Of a stretch of 37,852 bases of DNA, positions 14,198-21,668 are shown piece by piece. The DNA is taken from positions 1 to 37,852 of the forward strand of contig JAFTMB010000070.1 of assembly GCA_017452605.1 (NCBI GenBank), given 5' to 3'. The position numbers and the translations under genes were made by a program. The notes beneath the pieces were generated by a model. That model saw nothing but the letters and a program-made list of their open reading frames with translations, was not told the origin of the DNA and made no database searches. How positions within the stretch are numbered: position 1 is the first letter of the stretch; each line of letters starts with the position of its first letter. The stretch comes from Oscillospiraceae bacterium. GTDB lineage: Bacteria > Bacillota > Clostridia > Oscillospirales > Oscillospiraceae.

Positions 14198-14967
14198 TCT
14201 TCCCGTTTATTGTCCCGATATAAGGCCGCCAGACCTTTTACAATCAAATCCTTATCGTAAATAATAGGCGTTTTGCACATGGGCACAACAAACCGGGCAA
14301 TGCCGCCGGTGGCAATTACCGTGGTCTTGCGTCCCAGCTCCTGCTCCATGCGCTCTACCATGCCGTCAATCATGCAGGCGTTGCCCATCATGATGCCGCT
14401 GCGCATACAGTCAATGGTGTTTCTGCCGATGGCCCGCTTGGGCTGATCCAGCTGCAGGCCGGGAAGCAGTGCTGTCCGCTCCGTCAGCGCGTCCAGAGAA
14501 ATCTTAACGCCAGGGCAGATACAACCGCCAATCAACGCGCCCTTTTCATCAAGAACAATCATGGTGGTAGCTGTTCCCATATCCACCACAATCAGCGGCG
14601 GCTTATGCTCCCGCAGCGCGGCAACACTTCCCACCACCAAATCCGCGCCGGTCTGGGCGGGATTTTCGATGCGGATGTTTAACCCGGTTTTCAGACCCGG
14701 GCCAACCACAAGGGCCTGCTTTCCAATAAGTTTTTTAATGGCGGTCTGCATAGAATTTAGCACCTGGGGCACGACGGATGCGATAATAGCGCCTTCAATA
14801 TCCTTTGCGTCTACTTTATACACATCCAGAATCATTTTCAAATCCACGCAGTACTCATCGGACGTTTTGGTGGCGTCGGTGCGCAGCCTTGCCTCAAAGG
14901 TGATGTCATCCCCCTGAACGCCGCCCAAAACGATGTTCGAGTTACCAATATCCACTGTTAAAATCAT
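14194..14967 (-). CDS. coaX: type III pantothenate kinase
   Basis: A 257-residue ASKHA-fold kinase that phosphorylates pantothenate, the first step of CoA synthesis. It shows the phosphate-binding VDIGNSNIVLGG at the N-terminus, the PSG-like TGADLVVG stretch, the catalytic segment VVDMGTATTMIVLD, and GGCICPGVKIS, all standard in CoaX. The ATG at 14967 follows GGGAGGAAAT and overlaps the stop of the upstream phosphodiesterase gene as ATGA (14964-14967). Type III kinases are not feedback-inhibited by CoA, so control would be elsewhere. Confidence 0.95.
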   Translation of the reverse strand: MILTVDIGNSNIVLGGVQGDDITFEARLRTDATKTSDEYCVDLKMILDVYKVDAKDIEGAIIASVVPQVLNSMQTAIKKLIGKQALVVGPGLKTGLNIRIENPAQTGADLVVGSVAALREHKPPLIVVDMGTATTMIVLDEKGALIGGCICPGVKISLDALTERTALLPGLQLDQPKRAIGRNTIDCMRSGIMMGNACMIDGMVERMEQELGRKTTVIATGGIARFVVPMCKTPIIYDKDLIVKGLAALYRDNKREE

Positions 14968-15458
14968 TCTATTTCCTCCCATTGGGCCTGCGTCAGGATT
15001 TTGCATCCCAGCACCTGGCCCTGATTCAGTTCAAGAAGTGCAACACTGCCGCCGCTGTGGCCGCAGCTGCCGGGGTTAATCACCCAAATGCCATCTTCTA
15101 TGTGACAGTCCGCAACATGGGTATGACCGTATAAGCAGACCTGCGCCCCCGCCTTTTTCGCATCGGACACAAGGCCCGTCAGGGTAAGCTTTACCCGGTG
15201 ATTGTGGCCGTGGGTCATGTAAATGCGAACACCTGCAAGGGTTGGACATAAGATTTCCGGCTCCAATCCGCTCATGCGGTACTGGTCGCAGTTTCCCGGC
15301 ACGATATAAAAAGGAATGTTGGGAAATTCCTCGGCCATAGCCGCGCCGTTTTCATAGAAATCTCCCAAATGGGCAACCCAGTCCGGCTTCAGCTTTTCGA
15401 TTGCCTTGCGCATAAAGCGCAATGACGAATGAGAATCGGACAGCACCAAAAGCTTCAT
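14964..15458 (-). CDS. YfcE/MJ0936-type metallophosphoesterase
   Basis: A 164-residue calcineurin-like phosphodiesterase. Metal-binding motifs are in order: LSDSHSS, HLGDF, PGNCD, MTHGHNHRV and LYGHTHVADCHI. Relatives hydrolyse artificial phosphodiesters; the cellular substrate is unknown. It is translationally coupled to coaX through an ATGA overlap, an arrangement that does not by itself imply a shared pathway. A Shine-Dalgarno (AAGGTGAA) precedes the ATG. Confidence 0.9.
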   Translation of the reverse strand: MKLLVLSDSHSSLRFMRKAIEKLKPDWVAHLGDFYENGAAMAEEFPNIPFYIVPGNCDQYRMSGLEPEILCPTLAGVRIYMTHGHNHRVKLTLTGLVSDAKKAGAQVCLYGHTHVADCHIEDGIWVINPGSCGHSGGSVALLELNQGQVLGCKILTQAQWEEIE

Positions 15459-15480
15459 GGTTCACCTTCCTTGCTGCTTG

Positions 15481-15510
15481 AGCATATAGTATAACATATT
15501 ATCCATAGTA
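15481..15510 (+). promoter_or_regulatory. possible sporulation-type (sigma-G/F-like) promoter
   Basis: AGCATA (15481-15486), a 17-bp spacer and CATAGTA (15504-15510) match the known forespore consensus (TGMATA, 17, CATRMTA) with one mismatch per box. The Shine-Dalgarno of the next gene is 18 bp downstream. The region is AT-rich, so chance is possible. Confidence 0.4.
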
Positions 15511-15539
15511 TAGCAGAAAAATTGACGGGAGGCAATCCA

Positions 15540-15773
15540 ATGGACAAAAAAAGTAACGATATATCCGGTTTTTCCATGCAGCAAGCCATGAAACTGGCAA
15601 ACAGCGAAGCCGGAAAGCAGCTTTATCAGCTTCTGCAGGCCACCCAGGGCGACGCCCTGCAAAGCGCCATGGACCAGGCTGCCGCCGGCAATTATGACGC
15701 CGTGAAAAAGGCCATGGGGCAGCTGCTGACAAACCCGGAAGCCAAAAAGCTTCTAAAGGATTTACAGGGTTAA
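15540..15773 (+). CDS. small Gln/Ala-rich helical protein, unknown
   Basis: A 77-residue protein, probably all helical, with motifs FSMQQAMKLANSEAGKQLYQLL and NPEAKKLLKDLQG. GGGAGG lies 6 bp before the ATG at 15540; an in-frame TTG at 15522 lies ahead of that site and is less likely. It ends 5 bp before the next gene, so the three small genes from 15540 to 16574 form one transcription unit. No family is recognised with certainty. A spore-related role is inferred from the promoter and low-complexity partners only. Confidence 0.7.
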   Translation: MDKKSNDISGFSMQQAMKLANSEAGKQLYQLLQATQGDALQSAMDQAAAGNYDAVKKAMGQLLTNPEAKKLLKDLQG

Positions 15774-15778
15774 GCGCC

Positions 15779-16189
15779 ATGGCAGAAATGGAAGATAAGC
15801 TTAACTCCATTTTGGGCAATCCCCAAATGATGCAGCAAATCATGTCCATGGCGCAAATGCTGCAGCAACCGGAGCAATCCCCACCGCCACCGCATTTTGA
15901 AAGTCAACCAACCTCCGCACCACCCCCTCCACCCTCTGCGCCCCCACCGCCCGCGCCCCAGGCCGGAGGATTTCCTGGTCTGGATTTTGCCGCCATGGAG
16001 AAAATCATGCAGTTTACCCGGCAATCCGGCATCGACAAAGACCAGCAGGCCCTTTTGCGTGCCCTTGCTCCCTTTTTAAGCCGGGAGCGGATTTCCAAGC
16101 TGGAAAAAGCCATGCGCGCAGCCAAAATTTCCACCCTTGCCGCCTCTGCGTTGGGCAGTGAACGGCTGCAATTCCTTTTTAACAGGTGA
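15779..16189 (+). CDS. protein with Met/Gln-rich N-terminus and proline-rich linker
   Basis: A 136-residue protein in three parts: a Met/Gln-rich helix (LGNPQMMQQIMSMAQMLQQ, about 12-30), a proline-rich disordered linker (about 34-62, runs of four or five prolines), and a C-terminal helical domain (FAAMEKIMQFTRQSGIDKDQQALLRALAPFLS ... KLEKAMRAAKIS). It begins 5 bp after the previous stop codon and ends 4 bp before the next start. It looks like an adaptor or assembly protein rather than an enzyme. Function unknown. Confidence 0.7.
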   Translation: MAEMEDKLNSILGNPQMMQQIMSMAQMLQQPEQSPPPPHFESQPTSAPPPPPSAPPPPAPQAGGFPGLDFAAMEKIMQFTRQSGIDKDQQALLRALAPFLSRERISKLEKAMRAAKISTLAASALGSERLQFLFNR

Positions 16190-16193
16190 TTTC

Positions 16194-16574
16194 ATGTATA
16201 ACCGCTATATTCCCCAGCCGGACGGCTCTTACCGTAAAAACAGAATAGACGAACCCCGGCCGCCAAGACCCAACCTCCATCCATATCCACAACGCCCACC
16301 TCAGCAGGAACCGCCTCCGCCACCGTCGGATTATGACCAGCCGCCTTGCCCGCCGCCTCAGGAAGATCCGCCATGTCCTCCTCCAAGCAACGAGCCTCCC
16401 TGCCCGCCGCCAACCCACCATGCAAACGCAGAAAGCTTTCTGCGCCGGCTGCTTCCCAGCAATTTGGACACCGGTGATTTGCTGGTGATTTTACTTCTTC
16501 TTTTAATGGCCGGGGACAAAAAAGAAAACAGCGCCTCTGCCCTGCTGACTTTGGCGCTGTATTTGATTCTTTAG
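16194..16574 (+). CDS. proline/cysteine-rich protein with hydrophobic C-terminus
   Basis: A 126-residue protein starting MYNRYIPQPDGSYRK. The middle (about 20-80) is very proline-rich with repeated PPCPPP units, each bringing a cysteine. The C-terminal third is FLRRLLPSNLDTGDLLVILLLLLMAGDKKEN followed by LLTLALYLIL, two hydrophobic segments that could enter a membrane. The ATG at 16194 is 4 bp after the previous stop codon and suits the frame; reading further upstream overlaps the previous gene. Pro/Cys-rich proteins of this sort are common in spore coats and envelopes, but that assignment is inference. Confidence 0.7.
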   Translation: MYNRYIPQPDGSYRKNRIDEPRPPRPNLHPYPQRPPQQEPPPPPSDYDQPPCPPPQEDPPCPPPSNEPPCPPPTHHANAESFLRRLLPSNLDTGDLLVILLLLLMAGDKKENSASALLTLALYLIL

Positions 16575-16576
16575 GG

Positions 16577-16605
16577 TTGAAAATCAGAGCATATACTGAT
16601 AGAAT
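16577..16605 (+). promoter_or_regulatory. promoter of the CHAP-like gene
   Basis: TTGAAA (16577-16582), 17-bp spacer, TAGAAT (16600-16605). An inverted repeat GGAACC (16606-16611)/GGTTCC (16622-16627) then overlaps the GGAGG ribosome site at 16619-16623. Confidence 0.6.
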
Positions 16606-16629
16606 GGAACCATCGACTGGAGGTTCCTT

Positions 16630-17259
16630 ATGAAGAAAAAGATACTCATCGCGGCTTCCGCGGTTTTACTGACTATATTGATAATTGTTTCGGCACTTTC
16701 CGCGATTTTCGCCTGCGATCCCTGGGGCTACCGCGTTCAGGTCTCGCCGGAAGAACAGACTCTTCGCCAAAGCCTCATCCACACCGCCCAAAGCTGGCTG
16801 GGCGCAAAAGAAGGCGACAGCGGGCACGCAGAAATCCTGCAGATTTACAATCAGCACACACCCCTTGCCCAAAACTATGTGGTAAAGCCGGAGGATAACT
16901 GGTGCGCCGCTTTTGTCAGCGCCGCCGCCATTGTCACAGATCTTACCGACATCATCCCCACCGAATGCGGCTGCCAGCGGCAAATTGCCCTGTTTCAGCA
17001 GCTTAAGCAGTGGGAAGAAGAGGATACTTACCTGCCCCTGCCGGGAGATATTATCTACTTTAGTTCACATGGCGTAAACTTACTGGAAAACGATGCCTGG
17101 TCAGACCATGTGGGCATTGTTGTGGGTACATTCGGCCCCTTTATCCGGGTCATCGAGGGAAATAACAATAACGCCGTGCGATGCAGGACGATCATTTCCT
17201 TAGACCCCACCATTCGCGGTTACGCCACCCCGGATTACAGCAAAAAAGCTGCTCAGTAA
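16630..17259 (+). CDS. membrane-anchored CHAP-like amidase/peptidase
   Basis: A 209-residue protein with an N-terminal hydrophobic anchor or signal (about 4-28) and an extracytoplasmic cysteine-hydrolase domain. Landmarks are AQSWLGAKEGDSGH, the catalytic cysteine in NWCAAFVSAAA, the histidine in DHVGIVVGTF and the polar IEGNNNNAV, in CHAP/NlpC order. These enzymes cut peptide cross-links or the amide bond in peptidoglycan. The protein has no separate cell-wall-binding domain. Its stop codon lies in the loop of its own terminator. Confidence 0.85.
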   Translation: MKKKILIAASAVLLTILIIVSALSAIFACDPWGYRVQVSPEEQTLRQSLIHTAQSWLGAKEGDSGHAEILQIYNQHTPLAQNYVVKPEDNWCAAFVSAAAIVTDLTDIIPTECGCQRQIALFQQLKQWEEEDTYLPLPGDIIYFSSHGVNLLENDAWSDHVGIVVGTFGPFIRVIEGNNNNAVRCRTIISLDPTIRGYATPDYSKKAAQ

Positions 17260-17274
17260 CTGAGCAGCTTTTCT
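17246..17274. terminator. terminator between the CHAP-like gene and trpS
   Basis: AAGCTGCTCAG-TAA-CTGAGCAGCTT followed by TTCTTATT; the loop is the TAA stop of the CHAP-like gene. On the minus strand the stem is followed by TTTT, so it also serves convergent trpS. Confidence 0.85.
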
Positions 17275-17276
17275 TA

Positions 17277-18290
17277 TTATTTGGCAACGAAGCCAACCTT
17301 TTTATAAACCTTACGCAATGTCTTTTCCGCCACATAGCTTGCTTTTTGCGCGCCGTCACGGTAAACCCCTTCCAGATACGCCTTATCCTTCATCAGCCGG
17401 GTAGCTTCCTCCCGGATAGGACGCAAGGTTTCCACAACCGCCTCGCCCACAGCAGGCTTAAACTTGCCGTAGCCACAGCCGGCGAACTCTGTTTCGATTT
17501 CATCAAAGGTCTTGCCGGTGACCGCGGAATAAATGGTCATCAGGTTTGCAACGCCGGGCTTGTTTTCCTTGTCGTAGCGGACGCAGTTTTCCGTATCCGA
17601 GTCAGTGATTGCCCGCTTAAACTGCTTCATAATCACTTCCGGAGGATCCATCAGCAGAACCCGGCCGGTGTCCTCACTTTCCGACTTGGACATCTTGGCG
17701 GTGGGATTGGTCAGGCTCATGACCCGGGCGCCCACCTTGGGAATAAAGGGCTCGGGGATTTTGAATACATCGCCGTAAATGCTGTTAAACCGCCGGGCAA
17801 TTACGTGAGTCAGCTCCACATGCTGCTTCTGGTCTTCGCCAACGGGGACAAGGTCAGGCTGATAGAGCAAAATATCGCCTGCCATCAGGCTGGGGTAAGT
17901 AAACAGACCTGCGTTGATGTTATCCGCGTTCTTTGCAGACTTATCCTTAAACTGGGTCATGCGGCTGAGCTCGCCAAACATAGAGTAGCAATCCAAAACC
18001 CAACCCAATTCTGCGTGTTGGTGGACATGGCTCTGAATAAACAGCGTATTCTTCTCCGGATCCAAGCCGCAGGCAATATACTGCGCCAGCTGCTCCAATG
18101 TCCGTCTGCGCAGATCCGCAGGGTTCTGCCGAACGGTGATGGCATGCAGGTCAGCCATAAAGTAGAAGCAATCGTACTGGTCTGCCCGCTCCGCCCAATT
18201 CTTAACAGCGCCCAAATAAGAGCCCAAAGTCATATCGCCGGAAGGCTTGATGCCCGACAGCATTCTTTTCTTTTCCAAAACCTCTTCCAT
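17277..18290 (-). CDS. trpS: tryptophanyl-tRNA synthetase
   Basis: A 337-residue class I synthetase charging tRNA-Trp. The HIGH-region is PSGDMTLGSYLGAV and the KMSKS loop is TAKMSKSESED. The intervening segment carries the usual DLHAITVRQ, SHVHQHAELGW and PVGEDQKQHVELT. Length is normal. The upstream gap to divergent gltX is only 130 bp and holds a plain promoter with no tRNA-antiterminator leader, so T-box control is not evident. Confidence 0.96.
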   Translation of the reverse strand: MEEVLEKKRMLSGIKPSGDMTLGSYLGAVKNWAERADQYDCFYFMADLHAITVRQNPADLRRRTLEQLAQYIACGLDPEKNTLFIQSHVHQHAELGWVLDCYSMFGELSRMTQFKDKSAKNADNINAGLFTYPSLMAGDILLYQPDLVPVGEDQKQHVELTHVIARRFNSIYGDVFKIPEPFIPKVGARVMSLTNPTAKMSKSESEDTGRVLLMDPPEVIMKQFKRAITDSDTENCVRYDKENKPGVANLMTIYSAVTGKTFDEIETEFAGCGYGKFKPAVGEAVVETLRPIREEATRLMKDKAYLEGVYRDGAQKASYVAEKTLRKVYKKVGFVAK

Positions 18291-18321
18291 GTTCTTCGCC
18301 TCGTTTCAGATGATTTATGGT

Positions 18322-18350
18322 ATTCTACCATACAATGAAAAAAAACGCAA
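18322..18350 (-). promoter_or_regulatory. promoter of trpS
   Basis: Minus-strand TTGCGT (18345-18350), 17-bp spacer, TAGAAT (18322-18327). Confidence 0.65.
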
Positions 18351-18357
18351 TCAAAAA

Positions 18358-18386
18358 TTGACTTTACCCCGGCAAGATGGTATAGT
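18358..18386 (+). promoter_or_regulatory. promoter of gltX
   Basis: TTGACT (18358-18363), 17-bp spacer, TATAGT (18381-18386), back to back with the trpS promoter. Confidence 0.75.
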
Positions 18387-18420
18387 ATTGAAGAAAAAAT
18401 AGACCATGAGGTGATTCATA

Positions 18421-20064
18421 ATGGATTATCAGGCATTGGCCCAGCTGCTGTATCCCCAGGTGACGGATACCCCCGAAATGCTGGAAGAAAAATATCCCCA
18501 CCGCAATGTCCCCGAGGGCGCTGTGATTACCCGAATGGCCCCCTCCCCCACCGGCTTTGTCCATCTGGGCAATTTGGTGCAGGGTCTTACCTCTGAACGC
18601 ATGGCCCACCAAAGCGGCGGCGTGCTGTTTTTGCGGGTGGAAGATACCGATGCAAAGCGGGAAGTTCCCGGCGCTGTGGAAATTCTCATCGACACATTGA
18701 AGCATTACGGCATCTGCTTTGACGAGGGCGCAACTGTGGACGGCGACAGCGGCGATTACGGTCCTTACCGTCAGCGCCAGAGAGCCGCCATTTATCATGT
18801 ATACGCCAAGAAGCTGGTTTCCGAGGGCAAGGCATACCCCTGCTTCTGCACGGAAGAGGAGCTTTCCGCCATGCGGGAAAAGCAGGAGGCCAACAAAGAA
18901 ACCACCGGCTATTACGGCAAGTACGCCATTTGGCGTGACCGCCCCCTGGCTGACATCGAGGCTCAGCTGGCAGCTGGCAATCCCTGGGTTTTGCGCTTCC
19001 GCAGCGAGGGCAGCATCGAAAACCAGTTTAAGTTTGACGACTTGGTAAAAGGCAAGCTGACCATTACGGAAAATGATGTGGACAATGTGCTGTTAAAATC
19101 CGACAGCATTCCCACCTATCACTTTGCCCACGCGGTGGACGACCATCTCATGCGCACCACCCATGTGGTTCGTGGCGACGAATGGCTGCCCAGCCTGCCT
19201 TTCCACATTCAGCTGTTCCAGGCACTGGGCTTTAAGCTGCCCAAGTACGTCCACATCGGGCCCCTTATGAAAATGGACGGCACTTCCAAGCGCAAGCTTT
19301 CCAAGCGGAAAGACCCGGAATTGGCGCTTACCTATTACAAATCCGAAGGTTTCCCCGTTCAGGCTGTGTATGAGTATCTGATGACCATCCTCAACTCCAA
19401 CTTCGAGGACTGGCGCAGAGCCAACCCCGACGCCAGCGCCGAGGATTTCAAGTTCAGCCCCAAAAAGCTGAATCCCGCAGGTTCTTTGTTTGACTACGCC
19501 AAGCTGGTGGACGTTTCCAAAAACGTCATCTCCCGCATGGATGCCGAAACCGTTTATCAGCTGCTCGTCAGCTGGGCGGAGGAATTCGACCCGGACTTTG
19601 CTGGCAAGCTGAAAGCCGATCCCGAATTCGCCACCAAGATTCTTGCCATCGGCCGGGGCGGCAAAAAACCGAGAAAGGATTTGGCTGTGTGGAAAGAGGC
19701 CAAGCCTTACATGGGCTTCTTCTATGACGACTATCTGGAGGCGCCCGTCTTCGACGAGAAGTTTGACAAGGCCGTCATCCGCTCCGTTCTGGAAAAATTC
19801 CTGGCAGTTTATGATTATGCCGACGATTCTGCCGCATGGTTTGACAAGGTAAAGGCCATCACCGAGGAAATCGGCTTTACCACCGACATGAAGGCCTATA
19901 AGGCTGACCCCGATGCTTTCCCCGGCACTGTGGCGGATGTATCCACCTTTATCCGTCAGGCAGTTACCGGCAAGGTAAACTCCCCCGACCTGTACACCGT
20001 TATGCAGATTCTGGGCAAGGAGCGTTCCTTAGCGCGTATCCAAAAGGTTATGAATCAGCTGTAA
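18421..20064 (+). CDS. gltX: glutamyl-tRNA synthetase
   Basis: A 547-residue class I synthetase charging tRNA-Glu. The HIGH motif is APSPTGFVHLGNL at about 40, then FLRVEDTDAKRE, and the KMSKS-type loop is KRKLSKRKDPE. An N-terminal extension of about 38 residues precedes the catalytic core, which makes it longer than the roughly 470-490 residues of Escherichia and Bacillus enzymes. Codon use is biased toward C-ending codons, as in other highly expressed genes here. Whether it also charges tRNA-Gln cannot be decided from sequence. AGGTGA precedes the ATG. Confidence 0.95.
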   Translation: MDYQALAQLLYPQVTDTPEMLEEKYPHRNVPEGAVITRMAPSPTGFVHLGNLVQGLTSERMAHQSGGVLFLRVEDTDAKREVPGAVEILIDTLKHYGICFDEGATVDGDSGDYGPYRQRQRAAIYHVYAKKLVSEGKAYPCFCTEEELSAMREKQEANKETTGYYGKYAIWRDRPLADIEAQLAAGNPWVLRFRSEGSIENQFKFDDLVKGKLTITENDVDNVLLKSDSIPTYHFAHAVDDHLMRTTHVVRGDEWLPSLPFHIQLFQALGFKLPKYVHIGPLMKMDGTSKRKLSKRKDPELALTYYKSEGFPVQAVYEYLMTILNSNFEDWRRANPDASAEDFKFSPKKLNPAGSLFDYAKLVDVSKNVISRMDAETVYQLLVSWAEEFDPDFAGKLKADPEFATKILAIGRGGKKPRKDLAVWKEAKPYMGFFYDDYLEAPVFDEKFDKAVIRSVLEKFLAVYDYADDSAAWFDKVKAITEEIGFTTDMKAYKADPDAFPGTVADVSTFIRQAVTGKVNSPDLYTVMQILGKERSLARIQKVMNQL

Positions 20065-20073
20065 CAAACAAAA

Positions 20074-20110
20074 AAACGCCTCCGGGAAACATCCGGAGGC
20101 GTTTCATTTT
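20074..20110. terminator. bidirectional terminator between gltX and rpe
   Basis: AAACGCCTCCGG/CCGGAGGCGTTT, 12-bp stem with a 7-nt loop, followed by CATTTTTT on the plus strand and TTTTG on the minus strand. Confidence 0.85.
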
Positions 20111-20761
20111 TTACTTTTCGATGGACTTTAAGAAAGCAACTTTGTCTTCCGCCTTGAAATAAGCCGAGCCGGCAACCAAAACATCTGCGCCGTTTTCCTT
20201 GCAGATTTCTCCGGTGACCATATCCACGCCGCCGTCCACTTCCAGGTGGCAGGAAGGATTTTTTTCGTTGATGTACTCTCTGAGCTTTTTCAGCTTGGGC
20301 ATCATGTCTGCCATAAACTTCTGGCCGCCAAAGCCAGGTTCAACGGTCATCACCAGAACCAGGTCGCACTTATCCAGGAACGGCAGTACTGCTTCGGCCG
20401 GAGTCTTGGGCTTGACCACCACACCGGGCTTAACCCCAAGAGAGCGAATCAAATCCAGGGTCTTGTGAATGTTCTCTTCCGTATCGGCTTCCACATGAAT
20501 GGTCAGATAATCGGCGCCCGCCTTGCAGAACTCCTCTGCGTATTTAATGGGCGTGTCAATCATCAGATGCACATCCAGCACCAGATCTGTCACCGGGCGC
20601 ATAGCTTTCACCAGAGAATAGCCAAAGGAAAGATTGGGAACAAAATGTCCGTCCATAATATCCACATGGAGCCACTTACAGCCAACTTCCTTACAATGGG
20701 CGAAATCCCGCTGCATATTCATATAATCGCAGGACAAAATGGAGGGGGATAAAATAGCCAT
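20111..20761 (-). CDS. rpe: ribulose-phosphate 3-epimerase
   Basis: A 216-residue TIM-barrel enzyme interconverting ribulose 5-phosphate and xylulose 5-phosphate. Signatures are LSPSILSCDY, LHVDIMDGHFVPNLSFG, LDVHLMID, MTVEPGFGGQKF and LEVDGGV, with the metal-binding His and Asp residues. The ATG at 20761 follows GGGAGGAAG; homology begins there. It is the second gene after the SIS isomerase (18 bp apart), so both probably act on pentose or allulose-type phosphosugars. Confidence 0.95.
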   Translation of the reverse strand: MAILSPSILSCDYMNMQRDFAHCKEVGCKWLHVDIMDGHFVPNLSFGYSLVKAMRPVTDLVLDVHLMIDTPIKYAEEFCKAGADYLTIHVEADTEENIHKTLDLIRSLGVKPGVVVKPKTPAEAVLPFLDKCDLVLVMTVEPGFGGQKFMADMMPKLKKLREYINEKNPSCHLEVDGGVDMVTGEICKENGADVLVAGSAYFKAEDKVAFLKSIEK

Positions 20762-20779
20762 AATACTTCCTCCCATTTT

Positions 20780-21385
20780 TTACAGGCTCTTGTGATTCAG
20801 CCGCTCACCCACAGCTCCGCCGGGATGAATCAGAGCAAACTGCTCTGCCTGATAGCCGGTCTGCTCAATAACAGCCGCCTGCAGAGCATGGAAAATCATG
20901 CAAAGCGCGGTGGTGCTGGTGGTTCCCTGAGCGTTCCACTTGTCGGTTTCCCGGTTGACATGCTGCTTTAAGACCACATCAGCGGCGGCAGCCAGAGGAG
21001 ATTCCATGTTCTCTGTTACGGTGATAATCTTAACGCCCTTTGCCTTGCAAATATCCACAATGGGAAGCAGCTCCTTGGTCTTGCCGCCCCGGGAGGCAAA
21101 TACCATTACATCTCCATTTTGCAGGAAACCGGTAGCGCCGTGAACTGCTTCAGCAGGGCTGATAAACCGGGCGGGCCGCTCGATGCAGCACATCAGGTGG
21201 GCAAAGTGCTGGCAGATAATGCCAGAGTGTCCGCAGCCGGCTGCGCCGATGCGGGTGGCGGTGCTCAAAAGCTCCACGGCCTTGGCAAACGCTTCCTCGT
21301 CAAAGTATTCTTTCATCTCCACGATGCACTGGGCCTCAATATCATAGGCAGCCTTGGCAGCGGAAATGGCTTCTTTCGCAATCAT
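20780..21385 (-). CDS. SIS-domain phosphosugar isomerase
   Basis: A 201-residue single SIS domain protein. GAAGCGHSGIICQHFAHL and the phosphate-binding FASRGGKTKELLPIVDICKAKGVKIITVTEN are typical; EHV/HPGGAVGERL near the C-terminus matches the KdsD/GutQ/KpsF group (arabinose 5-phosphate isomerase) but without CBS domains. Hexulose-6-phosphate isomerase is another possibility. The following rpe gene supports ribulose 5-phosphate chemistry. TTGGGAGGAAG precedes the ATG at 21385. Confidence 0.85.
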   Translation of the reverse strand: MIAKEAISAAKAAYDIEAQCIVEMKEYFDEEAFAKAVELLSTATRIGAAGCGHSGIICQHFAHLMCCIERPARFISPAEAVHGATGFLQNGDVMVFASRGGKTKELLPIVDICKAKGVKIITVTENMESPLAAAADVVLKQHVNRETDKWNAQGTTSTTALCMIFHALQAAVIEQTGYQAEQFALIHPGGAVGERLNHKSL

Positions 21386-21465
21386 GTTTCTTCCTCCCAA
21401 ATCTGTTTTCCAGTGGAATTTATGCCGGGAATGACTCACTCCAGACTATCCCTACTTTACTGATA

Positions 21466-21494
21466 AGCATATACCCTTTCCCCTCCTTTTTCAA
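21466..21494 (-). promoter_or_regulatory. promoter of the SIS-rpe operon
   Basis: Minus-strand TTGAAA (21489-21494), 17-bp spacer, TATGCT (21466-21471), about 80 bp before the start codon. Confidence 0.5.
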
Positions 21495-21562
21495 TTCGCA
21501 AAATAAACAATTAAACATTGGGAATTTTGCCAAGCTCCATAAATATTTTGCAGAAAATGTGA

Positions 21563-21624
21563 TTGACGAAGTGAAAACAAGTTGGTATAATATGGATTAG
21601 AGCATAATGACGCTTTAGCGTCAT
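21563..21624 (+). promoter_or_regulatory. strong promoter and leader hairpin of yjbQ
   Basis: TTGACG (21563-21568), 17-bp spacer, TATAAT (21586-21591). The leader contains ATGACGC-TTTA-GCGTCAT (21607-21624), a 7-bp stem with a 4-nt loop, about 45 nt before the start codon. The hairpin may stabilise the 5' end of the mRNA. Confidence 0.65.
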
Positions 21625-21668
21625 CACTTCGTTAACAAATAAAATACATATTATCGGAGGAAATCACT

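Noticed and set aside
17181..18338. Long open frame on the plus strand across trpS (385 codons)
   Set aside because: It is the antisense shadow of trpS: no ribosome site, no protein-like motifs, Cys/His/Leu-heavy composition typical of a complementary frame of a GC-biased gene.
18291..18420. T-box leader for trpS or gltX
   Set aside because: The gap is 130 bp, filled by two back-to-back promoters, with no room for specifier stem, T-box sequence and antiterminator.
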